A stretch of 64,000 nucleotides of DNA, from positions 29,831,501 to 29,895,500 of the forward strand of contig NC_088303.1 in assembly GCF_032854445.1 (NCBI RefSeq), written 5' to 3'. The notes under the pieces are model-generated. The model ran no database searches and was not told the origin of the DNA. It was given only the letters and a program-made list of their open reading frames with translations. Shown here in pieces: positions 36,777 to 48,100 of this stretch (position 1 is its first letter; the number at the start of each line of letters is the position of its first letter). The translations under genes were made by a program, and so were the position numbers. Source of the DNA: Liolophura sinensis. Its lineage: Eukaryota > Mollusca > Polyplacophora > Chitonida > Chitonidae.

Positions 36777-37024
36777 TGATTGCTTTTGCCGAAGTGCATA
36801 TTAGCCCCTGTCCAGTGAGGTTCTAGAGAGCTGCACGGCTTTAGGGGTTCCACAATGCAATTTATATGGACATATTACTGGCTAATTGTTCCCAGTGTTA
36901 ATACGTGAGGCCCCAATATACTAGTAAGTCTTTGAAATCAAATTTTGCATTTTGTCTGGTCAAAACTGTATTTTTGGAATCGATCCCTGGTTGTTAGGCT
37001 TCTCTTATACCCGGTGAAGTAGGG

Positions 37025-37125
37025 ATGTTTCCCCTAGGCTCTGCGCAGTTTCCTCTTCCCATAAATCTGATTGCGTTCTTATAAATTAGATGATATATCC
37101 CTGAGAATGGCGTAAAACATTCATA
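37025..37125 (+). mobile_element. SINE-like fragment, family 3
   Basis: TCCCATAAATCTGATTGCG and CCTGAGAATGGCGTAAAAC. Confidence 0.5.
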
Positions 37126-37743
37126 CACCGAGATCTGGATGACTCAGCTTACTTGAGCTTCCTTTGGATTTACGTGTATTCCTGATACCTAGGCAGGGGT
37201 CACTTGTCTAAACATGCCCGTTCTCTTCGGGAACTAGTGTCCATCCATAAAACTTACGTATGTATGACACCCTTATGTATTTTATGTAAAATGTTCTTGT
37301 GTAGCCAGTTTTCGCATAACTTTTAAGAGGGTAGCGAAAATAGATGTTAATCATTAATTATGGTTTTCGTCTATGGTGTCTATCAGGTACTGCATGCCCA
37401 TGAGCATACATTCAAGAAGGAGGTCAGGCAAATATGTGCCCATTAGGTTAGGTTATGTGTACTGTAAAACGAAACTAAATACGTGGATAGGCATAATGTA
37501 TACATATATGTTCACGTAGATTTTGCACCATCCCTATCTCGTGCTGACACTCGAATCATAAATGAACAGAAACGCCCGGGTAAAGTACTTTACTGTACCT
37601 CTGTCCGTTTGGGAAACTACCCAACCAGTTTTTTTTTTTCAGTCAATAAGCTATTCTATCCGAACATTATATAAAATTGCGGAAAATTGCCGCGTTGGTA
37701 AGCAATGTTGATATACACTGCTGTAAAAATGTCCACCTGGAAT

Positions 37744-37893
37744 TTAATTTATTGATTTGATTGGTGTTTTACGTGGCACACAAGAATATTTGTCTTATAA
37801 GACTGCGGCAAGCATTATATGATGTGGGAGAAAACCTGGCAGGCCCCGGGGGAAACCCGCGAGCGTCCGAAGGTTGCTTACAGACTCCACGTG
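37744..37893 (-). mobile_element. SINE, family 1, truncated
   Basis: GATTGGTGTTTTACGTGG, CCCCGGGGGAAACCCGCGAG. Confidence 0.85.
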
Positions 37894-38096
37894 GAATAAC
37901 GTCCAACTCTAAAAACACTGTTTGCCAAGAGCTTAGTTACCCCATTCTGGAACAAGAAACTATCCTAGATGGAAACACCGCACATGGAAAGCTGGCCTGA
38001 ACTGGAATCTCCTGCAGAATGTATAAGAAATAAGTAACATGACTCATTACACAGTATCGGTTTTTCATATAGTATTTTAAGTGACTTAATAAAATC

Positions 38097-38266
38097 TTTT
38101 ATTTATTTATTTGATTTGTGTTTTACGCCATACTCAAGAATATTTCACTTATACCACGGCGGCCAGCATTGTGGTGGGAGGAAACCGGGCAGAGCCCGGT
38201 GGAAATCCACGACCATCTTCAGGTTGCTGGATCCGACGTACGGCCGGAGAGGAAGCCAGTATGAGA
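38097..38266 (-). mobile_element. SINE, family 1, well conserved
   Basis: TTACGCCATACTCAAGAATA, CGGCGGCCAGCATTGTGGTG, GGCCGGAGAGGAAGCCAG. Confidence 0.9.
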
Positions 38267-38649
38267 AAAAGACACACATTTAGCAATTCCCGAAATATTT
38301 AAAAACTCTCCTATCACGAAAAGACGGATTACATATACATGCTTTTCAACAGCTGAACATTACTAGGTGATTTGAAGTCGAGACTGACCAATTCAGAGGC
38401 TACATGTTTCCATCGCAGACTTCGGAAGATGTAATATCTTTTAAGTAGTAATATTTTTTAATTTAAGATGTAGATATCCATTTCACTCCTGGAGCTTTTG
38501 ACCAATAATGTTCCAAATCAGAAGTTGCATGAGTTTGGGTTCATTTTTCACTTGCTTGGAACGACTTGTCGTCGCAGGTTCTGTCTTCAGGAAGCGATAT
38601 AGACTCTGGGGTGAGGTATTTTCTCTAACCTTTTGTCTGACTGCCGGAG

Positions 38650-39003
38650 AGTAGTATGTCTATATGTATGTTTGCTTGGGTTTAACGTCATACTTAACAA
38701 TTGTTCAGTCATACATGTATGACGACGTGGAGTCATTAGATGCGTGTATATTGTCCGTTCTTGTGGCAGAGCGAGTCCGTGTCGCCCAAAGTGCCCCCGC
38801 CACTGAGGCATCATGCGGAAGACATCAGACATGACACACCACTCTGTAACATTTTACCTACACAGGGCTAGGCAGTCCTGTTTCCTTACTCTAACCTCTC
38901 ACTGTTTAGCGCGAAGCCATGTAGCAGCAAGTACCATTTTTAAAGACTTTGGTATGACCCGACCCGGGTTTGATTCCGTAGTCCCCCGGCTTCGAGCTGG
39001 AGA
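38650..39003 (-). mobile_element. SINE, family 2, minus orientation
   Basis: Tail complement at the left (GCTTGGGTTTAACGTC, CAATTGTTCAGTCAT) and a body shared with 58435-58777 (CATCATGC-GAAGACA). The head is at the right (GGGTTTGATTCC on the plus strand is the reverse complement of the B-box). Confidence 0.75.
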
Positions 39004-39005
39004 GT

Positions 39006-39350
39006 AGCGTGGCCGAGTAGTTAAGCATACTTGTATGTATTTCAATCTTTAGGACACACCAGGCGCGATTTCAATCCCGGACATGGACAGAAATTTTGTG
39101 GACTTCGCATATTGCTTTCCGTTAGGCATTGTTGAGAGTAGGCGGTGCACAACGCTCCGTTCGTTGAAGATGACTTTTCTTCCACCAATATGGTGTGCAT
39201 ATCTGTACGATACAAGTAGAGATGCTCGTCAGTAACGTGCCCAAGTTCGGTGACTTTGCCTGGTAACTTCATAAAACTGGCTTCCATCGTGTATGTATGA
39301 CTGAAAGATTCGCAGATGTGGCGCACAAAAACAATCAAATGTATAAATAA
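39006..39350 (+). mobile_element. SINE with tRNA-Ser/Leu-like head
   Basis: Starts GTAGCGTGGCCGAGTAGTTA, which resembles type II tRNA heads, with GATTTCAATCCCGGAC as B-box. The body has CTTCCACCAATATGGT (family 3) and the end has TATGACTGAAAGATTCG (family 2). Confidence 0.65.
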
Positions 39351-39540
39351 GCAAATATCTGACACACGATATGTGCTATTGAAACATTCTTCCACTTGAT
39401 TGTACGGTTAAAAAAAAAACAGTTCAAAGTAACTTAAGGAATAAATAAATAAATAAATATATTTGCTCAGAATGTCAAGGAAAACATATCGAAGCAAATA
39501 GCTCAGTATACATGTAGTTCCTACACTGTAGGTCATTCAG

Positions 39541-39770
39541 GCCATGCCCAGGAGCCTCTCACCAATGCGGTCGCTCTGAGTTCAAGTCCAGCCCATGCTG
39601 GCTTCCTCTCCGGCCGTAAGTGGGAAGGTCTGCCAGCAACCTGCGGATGGTCGTGGGTTTCCCCCGGGCTCTGCCCGGTTTCCTCCCACCATAATGCTGG
39701 CCGCCGTCGTATAAGTGAAATGTTCTTGAGTACGGCGTAAAACACTAATCAAATAAATAAATAAATAAAT
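39541..39770 (+). mobile_element. SINE, family 1, 5'-truncated, low divergence
   Basis: From CAGGAGCCTCTCACCAATGC through GTTCAAGTCCAGC and the full body to (AAAT)5. One of the best-preserved copies. Confidence 0.92.
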
Positions 39771-39775
39771 CATTC

Positions 39776-39929
39776 AGGCCATGACCTTGACCATGACCCC
39801 TGGCCAATGCCAGATACCAGGCAGTGGTTTACTCCTGGCTGTGAATCTCCATGTAGACTTCTCTAGTCATAAACCTGACCAATTAAAGTGTTACAACAGC
39901 ACTAACCAAATAAATAAATAAATAAATAT
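39776..39929 (+). mobile_element. SINE-like element, family 3
   Basis: GGCAGTGGTTTACTCCTGGC, CATAAACCTGACC and a (AAAT)n tail; abuts the previous SINE. Confidence 0.6.
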
Positions 39930-40015
39930 CGTAAATAATCTTAAGATAGCATTTTACATCCCAACCACGAAGAAAACATGAAACACAAAAGTTTTTTTCG
40001 GTAAATATAAGATGT

Positions 40016-40022
40016 ATTTTAA
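40016..40022 (-). terminator. Candidate poly(A) signal ATTAAA for gene B
   Basis: Read on the minus strand, ATTAAA is followed within 30-60 bases by a T- and TG-rich tract, the usual arrangement. It sits where the SINE-free stretch ends. Confidence 0.35.
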
Positions 40023-41027
40023 TTAGTTGATATTAAATATATACAAATACGTTGTTAAATATAGTTCACACATATAACACCGAAAAAGTGGTGAACGGTT
40101 TCGCATGGTGTAAATTGAAAACGGAATGCTCCATCAGTTATCTACGCGGAATACAGTTTCATATGTATGCACTGTGAAAAATACAGCCAACTCACAGGAT
40201 TTTTGCAAGTTCAAATACAGTAAACGCAGTAAACAAAATGGAATAAAGTTTGATATGCATTGCAAAAATCACAACCGACAACCAACTCGCATGCCTTCTG
40301 CAAGCTTAAATAGACAAAGCTTTCCATAGACAAAGGCATGGCACGTGGCACTTGAAGACTCGTGTGTTTGGTGACACAATGAATATGCCAAATCAATTTC
40401 CATATCAATCACGGTCCAATAAACAGACAATTTCCATCGCAAATACGCACAGTTACAATTGCTTTACTGAACTTAGAGATATCTAGTGTTTAGTGAAACA
40501 TGGAGTGCACACTGCCAAATGGAACACACATAATTATTCTTCGTTACTATTATGCAGGCACATAAATCAGACTTTCGTGTCAGTTGAAATATCTTGACAA
40601 CCCGATCTTTGATTAGTGTGTAACCATGATGACCGTGCTACAGAAACCATTCCATAGCCTGCCATACTGCCATATACTGTACATTCCTTTTGTTGGCACA
40701 TCTGGATAATTGTCACCCACCATTCTCAGCAAATCATCCACCAAATGCACGGTATATTCCTAAGGGACGTTGTAATACTATTTTCTGGATTGGTTCACCA
40801 CGAGCTGATGATACGGAATGTATATGTTGCGTTCAAGACTGGCATTTCCCTGATGTCGATTTTTCATATACGTTGAACTACACCGATTTTAAAACCGAAA
40901 TTAACCGTAGTTCTCAGCATCAACGTCATTATAACATTTAGCATTCCCCGGGGTGGCGCAGTCATTTTTCTTTTCAACACAGTTAACACAATTTCAGTGG
41001 ACAAGTATGGAAGCTCGAACTCAAATA

Positions 41028-41184
<157 letters not shown>

Positions 41185-44100
41185 GAAGAATAGCTACACA
41201 TTATAACATCAACATTAAGAATAGAGCACGCCTTAACACATTCAAATTGAACAAACAGACAAAACAATAAAATATGAAAGAAATAGTTGCAACTTTTTAA
41301 CAGAAGAAAATTGTTTTTGATTTCCTGAGGTTATACATTATATAAATGAACAAAATTGTGATCAGGATTGTAAGGCAAATTGATTACACTGTAAAAAGTG
41401 TAACTTCCATGTAATGAAACACACGTACACAATACAGGAAAGGCCGCAGAAATAAGGACACACGTGTCCATTAACAAGTGTGAAAATGTGCAGGACGATG
41501 TCTGGTAGGTGCATTTGGCCAGTTGTTTAGAGATCCATCACACAGAGAAGCCAGAAAAAAATATAGCGTGCGATAAAAGTTTAACCCCCCCCCCCCCCCT
41601 CCCCTCCGGCTTGGTTTGTGCTAACAATATAGTTATAACCTCAAAGTGGTGATCATTAATATGTAATTATAATAACGAGCTGTATATAACTGCAAAAAAT
41701 GATGCAGGTCATTGCAAGTGCAACATCCTGAAATCGTGATGCTATCAAAAGTAATAGTGCAAATTATTGATATCCTTACGTAAAATTACGAACTGTGGGT
41801 TCGACAAATCGTGCTGTTTTTGTGTGCAATAAATGCTAGAATTCCAATACTTTGGAATACAGATCTTTGTAGACACAGATTTTCAAACCTCCATTTGGAT
41901 TTTGTAAAGCCACTTACACCTTTTATATCAGGCAATATAATTATGTTCAATCATGGACTTATGTTTCAATACATTTGTATATACATGGCACTTTCAACGT
42001 GACGAACGTGGTTGAACTTTTCCCTTGATAAAGAATTTGCTTACGTTATGTTCAAACAACCAAATTCATTGATCGTGCTGAAGCCAATTTGCATGAACAT
42101 GCGCGAATGCAATCATATAGGCTTACAACTGGTAATATGTATATATGAAATTTTATGCTGTATATGTCATTCTATACATGATGTTCTTCAATGATAAGCT
42201 ATGAGATTTCACGTGCATGAACTCCTCGCAGTTTGAGCAATTTATGGCGCGTAAACTATCGCCTTTTCACGCGCTATAACAGCTTGATAGTGATCAGCGA
42301 AATGGCTACTATATATGAAAGGTATATTGATCGTAATAACCGAAAACACTCTAAACTGTCGGTGGGTGGTAGTATAGTATATATACACACACTCAAAAGT
42401 GAGATATTTTAGCGAATGCATTAGTTTTGAATACATGCATAGTTTTGAGCGCGTGTATAAATTTTACCGTCTTGTCACTCAAGGGGCAGACATTTCAAAT
42501 ACGGAATCGTATTTATGCATGGAAATATAAGTTCACAAAAAAAATTTATACCGTGTATATATTCAGAAAATATTAATCTTACAGGGCTATCTACAAATTC
42601 AGTAAAGGCTCTTGTATCAAAATGCGTTTATTTGCCACGGTGGAATATTATACAAGACTTCCTATAGTCGTTACATGGTAACACGTAAAATAAAGCTACC
42701 ACGGAAAATGCTGTACCACTGCGTACCAAGAAAGGATTATGCCTGTGCGCAAACCAAGAACTAAATATGCACATATAGGCCAAATGAAGTTCGGAATTAA
42801 AGAACCAAATAAAAAATCTGCGCACTGTTATACAGTTCTTGTTTGATTACGAGGCAGTAGATTCACTATAAAGTATAACATAAAGCCAATAGAAAAACCT
42901 AAAAGAATCCCACTTTCTATAGATCAGCCATAATGGGAATGCGCTTATATATACGTTATAAGTGAGCTGATTAGCACCCGCGGTTATAAATATGGACGAT
43001 AATTACATCATGGGCAATTATTTTACCAAGATCACGTGTACAAAGGTATAATAGCAACATTATGACAGCTGGACGCGTGCACTATATCGATCATTGTAAG
43101 TCAAGTAGAAGTATACATCACCCTACAACAGTAATAAGATATATGTGTATACAACAGACAGGGGGAAAAGTGCGCGGATCAAGGTGGGATTATGCTGATT
43201 ACCTACCTACACATACAGATGGAAGGATTGTCTAACACTTTGCAGTTCAGGTCCGGGTTGTTCTGAACTATTTTAAGACTCAAAACCAGATATAACGTCA
43301 AGCCAAGTCTTCAATTTAGTACTTAGACAAAAACTAATTACGTAACAGTATATTTAACATGAGCTAAAATCTGCTCCTGTTATACTTTGACTTTGGACGA
43401 CTGCTGAATTTGGCTTAAATCTTAACTATAAAAAGGAACTTTATACCAGTATTAGCTAATACACTTTCGAACAACTGGGTCCTGCAACGTCACTGTGAAC
43501 AATGGATATTCATAGGTTGTATGCTTGTTGAGCAATGTGATAAGATGAAAAATGACCAATCAAAAACTTTATAATAATAAAGTTTATTCACAGGCAACAG
43601 AACTGACAAAAATGTTGGAAAACAAAATATGGACCAAATGGAAATAGGTTCAGAAAATCTGAATCCCTACAAATCTTTCCAGCACTGTATTGAAAATGTG
43701 GGGAAATTTATATCTATCAGTTTACATGCACGTGAGAAGGTGTTTGCGAATGCAATATTCTATTCCTTGTCTGCTGCATCAGGTTTTCCTTTAGTAAGAT
43801 TATAATTATGTTGACTTTATACCGTATGCTTAATTGGGGGTAAATATTTGAAAACTATTTTCTCCTGTGAAAACACAGTGAGATTCAGACCAGGACGATA
43901 TTTCTCCGATAGAAGCAAGTATATGTAAAAAAACTCCATATTTGTTTCGCATAAGATTGTAAAAGTCAACGTTGAACTGAAAGAACTGAGTTTAATACAC
44001 ATACTTCTGGTGGGATATGGTCATTTTACGTAAACTGACTTGGTTATAAAGCAGTGCCTGGGGCAAAATCAATTATAAGATTTTATTTTTCGATGATTTC

Positions 44101-44994
44101 GATGTATTGGTGAACTTTATTATTCCATCGGTGTCTACGATACTGTAACAACTGGGATTGAGACAGACGTCTATCTTAATCCCAGGTAACACCTAATGAC
44201 GATATGCAAACACGGTACCTAAAATAACGTTTCGATTATTCAGGGATTAAGGGATGTTTTGCCACGCATTAAAATGCAACAAAACAATATCTTCTGGCTT
44301 TTAATGAAATTGTGTGCGGCTTTCACAGTGCCCATGTGCTATCTAGAAAAATCATTCATTCTTGAAAAATTACCATCTCCGTGGCAAATTTTTGACGAAT
44401 TTTATATCATTAATTATTTGAAAATTTACATGCATCTACATGGGCTCCAAAAAGAAAACTTTTAATATATGAAATGGGCGAATATGAATATCCTCCTTTG
44501 CTGCACAGATGCATGTGGTCATTCCAAGACCATTTTTTAATTACATTCACACGAGTAAAAAGCTACTTTGTAGATATGGAAGTGACGCGTGAAAAAGGAA
44601 TGTAAATATTAATATTTTTAAAGAAATGTGGTAAATGTCTTTTTTAGAAGGCTATAATTAATGCGTAAAATTGCGCTAAAAGGCATATATATGCAGGACA
44701 ATAAGAAAAAACAAAAAGACAACCATATCAAACAAATATCGATAAACAAATGACCTAATATTACATGTTCTCACACATATGTCACGTGATATAACCATTA
44801 GCACATGCGCATAAAAACTTTTTTTTCAGCTTTTGTTTGCTTTTTGGAGTTTTTTTTCACATCACACTTGGACAAACCTCGTCTGACGGATAAAATCATC
44901 CGCTTGTCGCTATATTGCATATTGCATAGACTTGGAATGAGATTTAAATCTTTGGAAGATGGTTTTTAAAGCTTGTCACTAGGTGGCGCTGTTA

Positions 44995-45159
44995 TCACGT
45001 GAAGGCCCACTCTTCCTTGCAGAGTCCCTCTTTGCATGCCTGGCACAGGTCGGCGTTATGCTGATTCCGGGGTTTTCCCGCCCGACGATCAATCCTGAGG
45101 GGTGGGCGCACAAAGCCGTAGTAAATCTGGCCCACTCGGTTGTAAACATTGCCTATGAC
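44995..45159 (-). CDS. Gene B coding exon 4: end of the 3CxxC domain and stop
   Basis: Residues 193-246 then TGA; acceptor CCCACCGATGAACAG. QIYYGFVRPP and LCQACKEGLC match the typical ending, where a YG motif is followed by the last CxxC. The protein ends soon after, with no membrane anchor. Confidence 0.9.
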   Translation of the reverse strand, partial: VIGNVYNRVGQIYYGFVRPPLRIDRRAGKPRNQHNADLCQACKEGLCKEEWAFT

Positions 45160-48100
45160 CTGTTCATCGGTGGGGAATAAAAATAGAGAAATGTCTGATG
45201 AAAATTATCAAACCAATGACAAGTGCCGATAATCAATCCCATATGCCAGGTCCCGATTATCAAACCCATGTCATGTCCTGATTATCAAACCCATGTCATG
45301 TCCTGATTATCAATCCTATGTCATGTCCCAATTATCAAACCCATGTGAGGTCCCGATTACCAAAACCATATCAAGCCCCGATTATCAAACCAATATAAGG
45401 TCCCGATTACCAAACCTATGTAATGTCCCGATTATCAAACCAATATAAGGTCCCTATTACCAAACCTATGTCAGGTTCCGATTATCAAACCAATATAAGG
45501 TCCCGATTACCAAACCGATGTCAGGCCCCGATTATCAAACACATATCAAGTTCCGATTACACATAGTGTGTTCAGCTCGGGTTCGGACCGTTAGTGGGCC
45601 AGAACAAGTATCTCATAATGTACCGAAGATTTTTTAAAAACACAATGTAAGATGTAAGTGACGCTTGCTACGTTCAAAGGCACGGCCATACCACGTAGCT
45701 CACTCCCCTAAACTGGCCTCCCGCTGCATGCGATACCAAATCTCAATAAGCTTATTATCATATCATGAATATATATAGGTCAGTGAATTGGCAGGGTGTA
45801 CATCGTCCAGTTGATTCCGTTCATAATATATCCACCCAAAATAGTACATGCGTAAGGTGATGGCGCTACAAGGGTTAAATGACCTTATACAGCTCATGCT
45901 CATGAGGGCTATACCCTCTGCACCAAACCAACCTGATCCGAGGACAAAACAATGAATAATCAGGTGAAAAGAACATCAGTCATGTGGGATTAAAACATTA
46001 CATATCGATGCGTCAACGACACATGCAGGCGTACGTTGGTAGTGACGCATGCATGCAAAGATTCGGCCGCCCTTAATACGGATGGCCGATTGTCTTAATG
46101 CCTTACCATCCAAGTCATGTTTTTCATTCTCCATCAGTACAGCGTAAAACACCAATCAGATCTAATGAAATCATACTTCATGCTTTTGTAATAGGCATAA
46201 ACAATGTCCATGACGTAATACTTGTAATGTCCTGTACATAAATCTGTAGTAATTGTCCTACACTCGTTCTGACCTTGATGACTTCCTCTGGGTACCACAT
46301 GGCGTGCTCGAAACAGCCGTTCTTACATCGCATGCACTGCTGACCGTACAGCTTGAACAAGACGTAACCGGAATTCGTGTTGTAGTTCAGATGAAACCAG
46401 AAGATTACTCGGCCTTTCATCGAGGTCCAACCATGGCCACACTGAAATGTATAGAGAAGGAGACGTATAGTTATAAAATTACAGAGGCCACACTGAAAGG
46501 TATAGAGGACAGAGGTAAAGAAATAAACCTACAGGGGCCACACTCAAAAGTGTAGGGGATAGCGGTAAAGACGTAAGGCATAGAGGACAGAGGTAAAGAT
46601 ATAATATAAAACTTTAGACGCCACACTGGAAGGTATAGAAGACACAGGTAAAGGCATAAAACTATAGATGCCACACTGGAAGGTATAGAAGACACAGGTA
46701 AAGGCATAAAACTACAGAGGCCACACTGGAAAGTATAGAGAACAGGGTAAAAACATAAAACTACAGACGCCACACTGGAAGGTAAACAGGACAAAGGTAA
46801 AAACATAAAACTACAGAGGCTACACTGAAAGATATAGAGGACAGAGGTAGAAACATAAAACTACAGGGGCCACATCGAAAGAGGACAGAGGTAGGCTAAA
46901 GACATACAACTGTAGAGGCCACACTGGAAGGTATAGCGGATAGGGTAAAAACATAAAACTACAGGGGCCACATTGAAAGGTATAGATGACAGGGTAAAAA
47001 CATAAAACTACAGACGCCACACTGGAAGGTGTAGAGGACATAGGTAAAAACGAAACTACAGAGGCCACACTGAAAGAGGACAGAGGTAAAGACATGAGAC
47101 AACAGAGGCCACGCGGAAAGGTATAGAGAACAGAAAGATATAGATATATACATATAAAAGACACCAAAAGATAAAGAGAACAGAGGTAAAGACGTAAAAC
47201 TACAGAGGCCACACTAAAATTTATTAAGAACAAAGGCAAAGACATAAAACTGTAGCGGCCTCACTGGACGGTATAGATGACAGAGGTAAAGTCAGTGGTA
47301 TCGCAAAACTCTGGTGTGATCCAGGGTCTCCTTACTTCGAGGCTGAATTTTAACCGTTATCGTCGGGCCATGATGGAGATAATGTGGAAAGCGATGTTAA
47401 ATCAAGCAAATAGTGAAGCCCGACTGAAGGCAAGCGTGAAGTATAAATAATGGTGTATAACAATATAACGGGTTTACAGCAGGTGGCAAAGCCAAGCAGC
47501 ATGTAGTCCTCGCATATAAATATGTACACGTCTATATAGCCTGTCTCAGAAAAAAAATACACTTGACCAAAGTCCAACATTTCGTATATATGAAAAAATG
47601 TGGAGTAAAAATCTTGCGCCGTCATTCCAGATAAAAGGCTTTATAAAGTGGCCGGTAAAGCCTGCAAAGCTCTTCATTTTTATTGCTGAGAAAAGACTGT
47701 AAGTGTATAGTACTATAAAGACTAGACGAGTCTCCTCGTGGACTGAACAAATCTAAATGAATATAAAAAGTGTTTCTTCAAAGCAAATCACATATGATAA
47801 CTATTGGGCAGTTAGATGCTCTAAAGCATTGTGCAGACAATTACAGCGATAATATTACTATGACGTTATAGGCCTACGTATGATATTACGTAATCAAAGA
47901 CTAAAGTAATACCCCTGCATAATGTTGTCGTGTGCATTGGATACTCGACACCGATAGCCCGTGAGTATGCGTCGAGTATGTGGAGGAGAGTGGGGTATGG
48001 GTAGGTGTGGGGGTGTGGGTGTGGGTGTGGGGGTGGCTGTAAGTGGATGTGTGTAATCACTACTATATGCCAGTACATTTAGCAATTTCTAAAACTGGAT

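Larger units (their letters stand above)
35400..39990. other. Intergenic spacer between the convergent genes
   Basis: No exon-like sequence was found. The stretch is packed with SINEs of at least two head types in both orientations, in contrast to the SINE-free blocks on either side. Confidence 0.6.

Noticed and set aside
46471-47245. Long minus-strand open frames over the intron 2 array (over 100 codons, repeating Leu-Pro-Leu-Ser-Ser)
   Set aside because: They are translations of the ~50-bp minisatellite, change frame between units and have no family resemblance.
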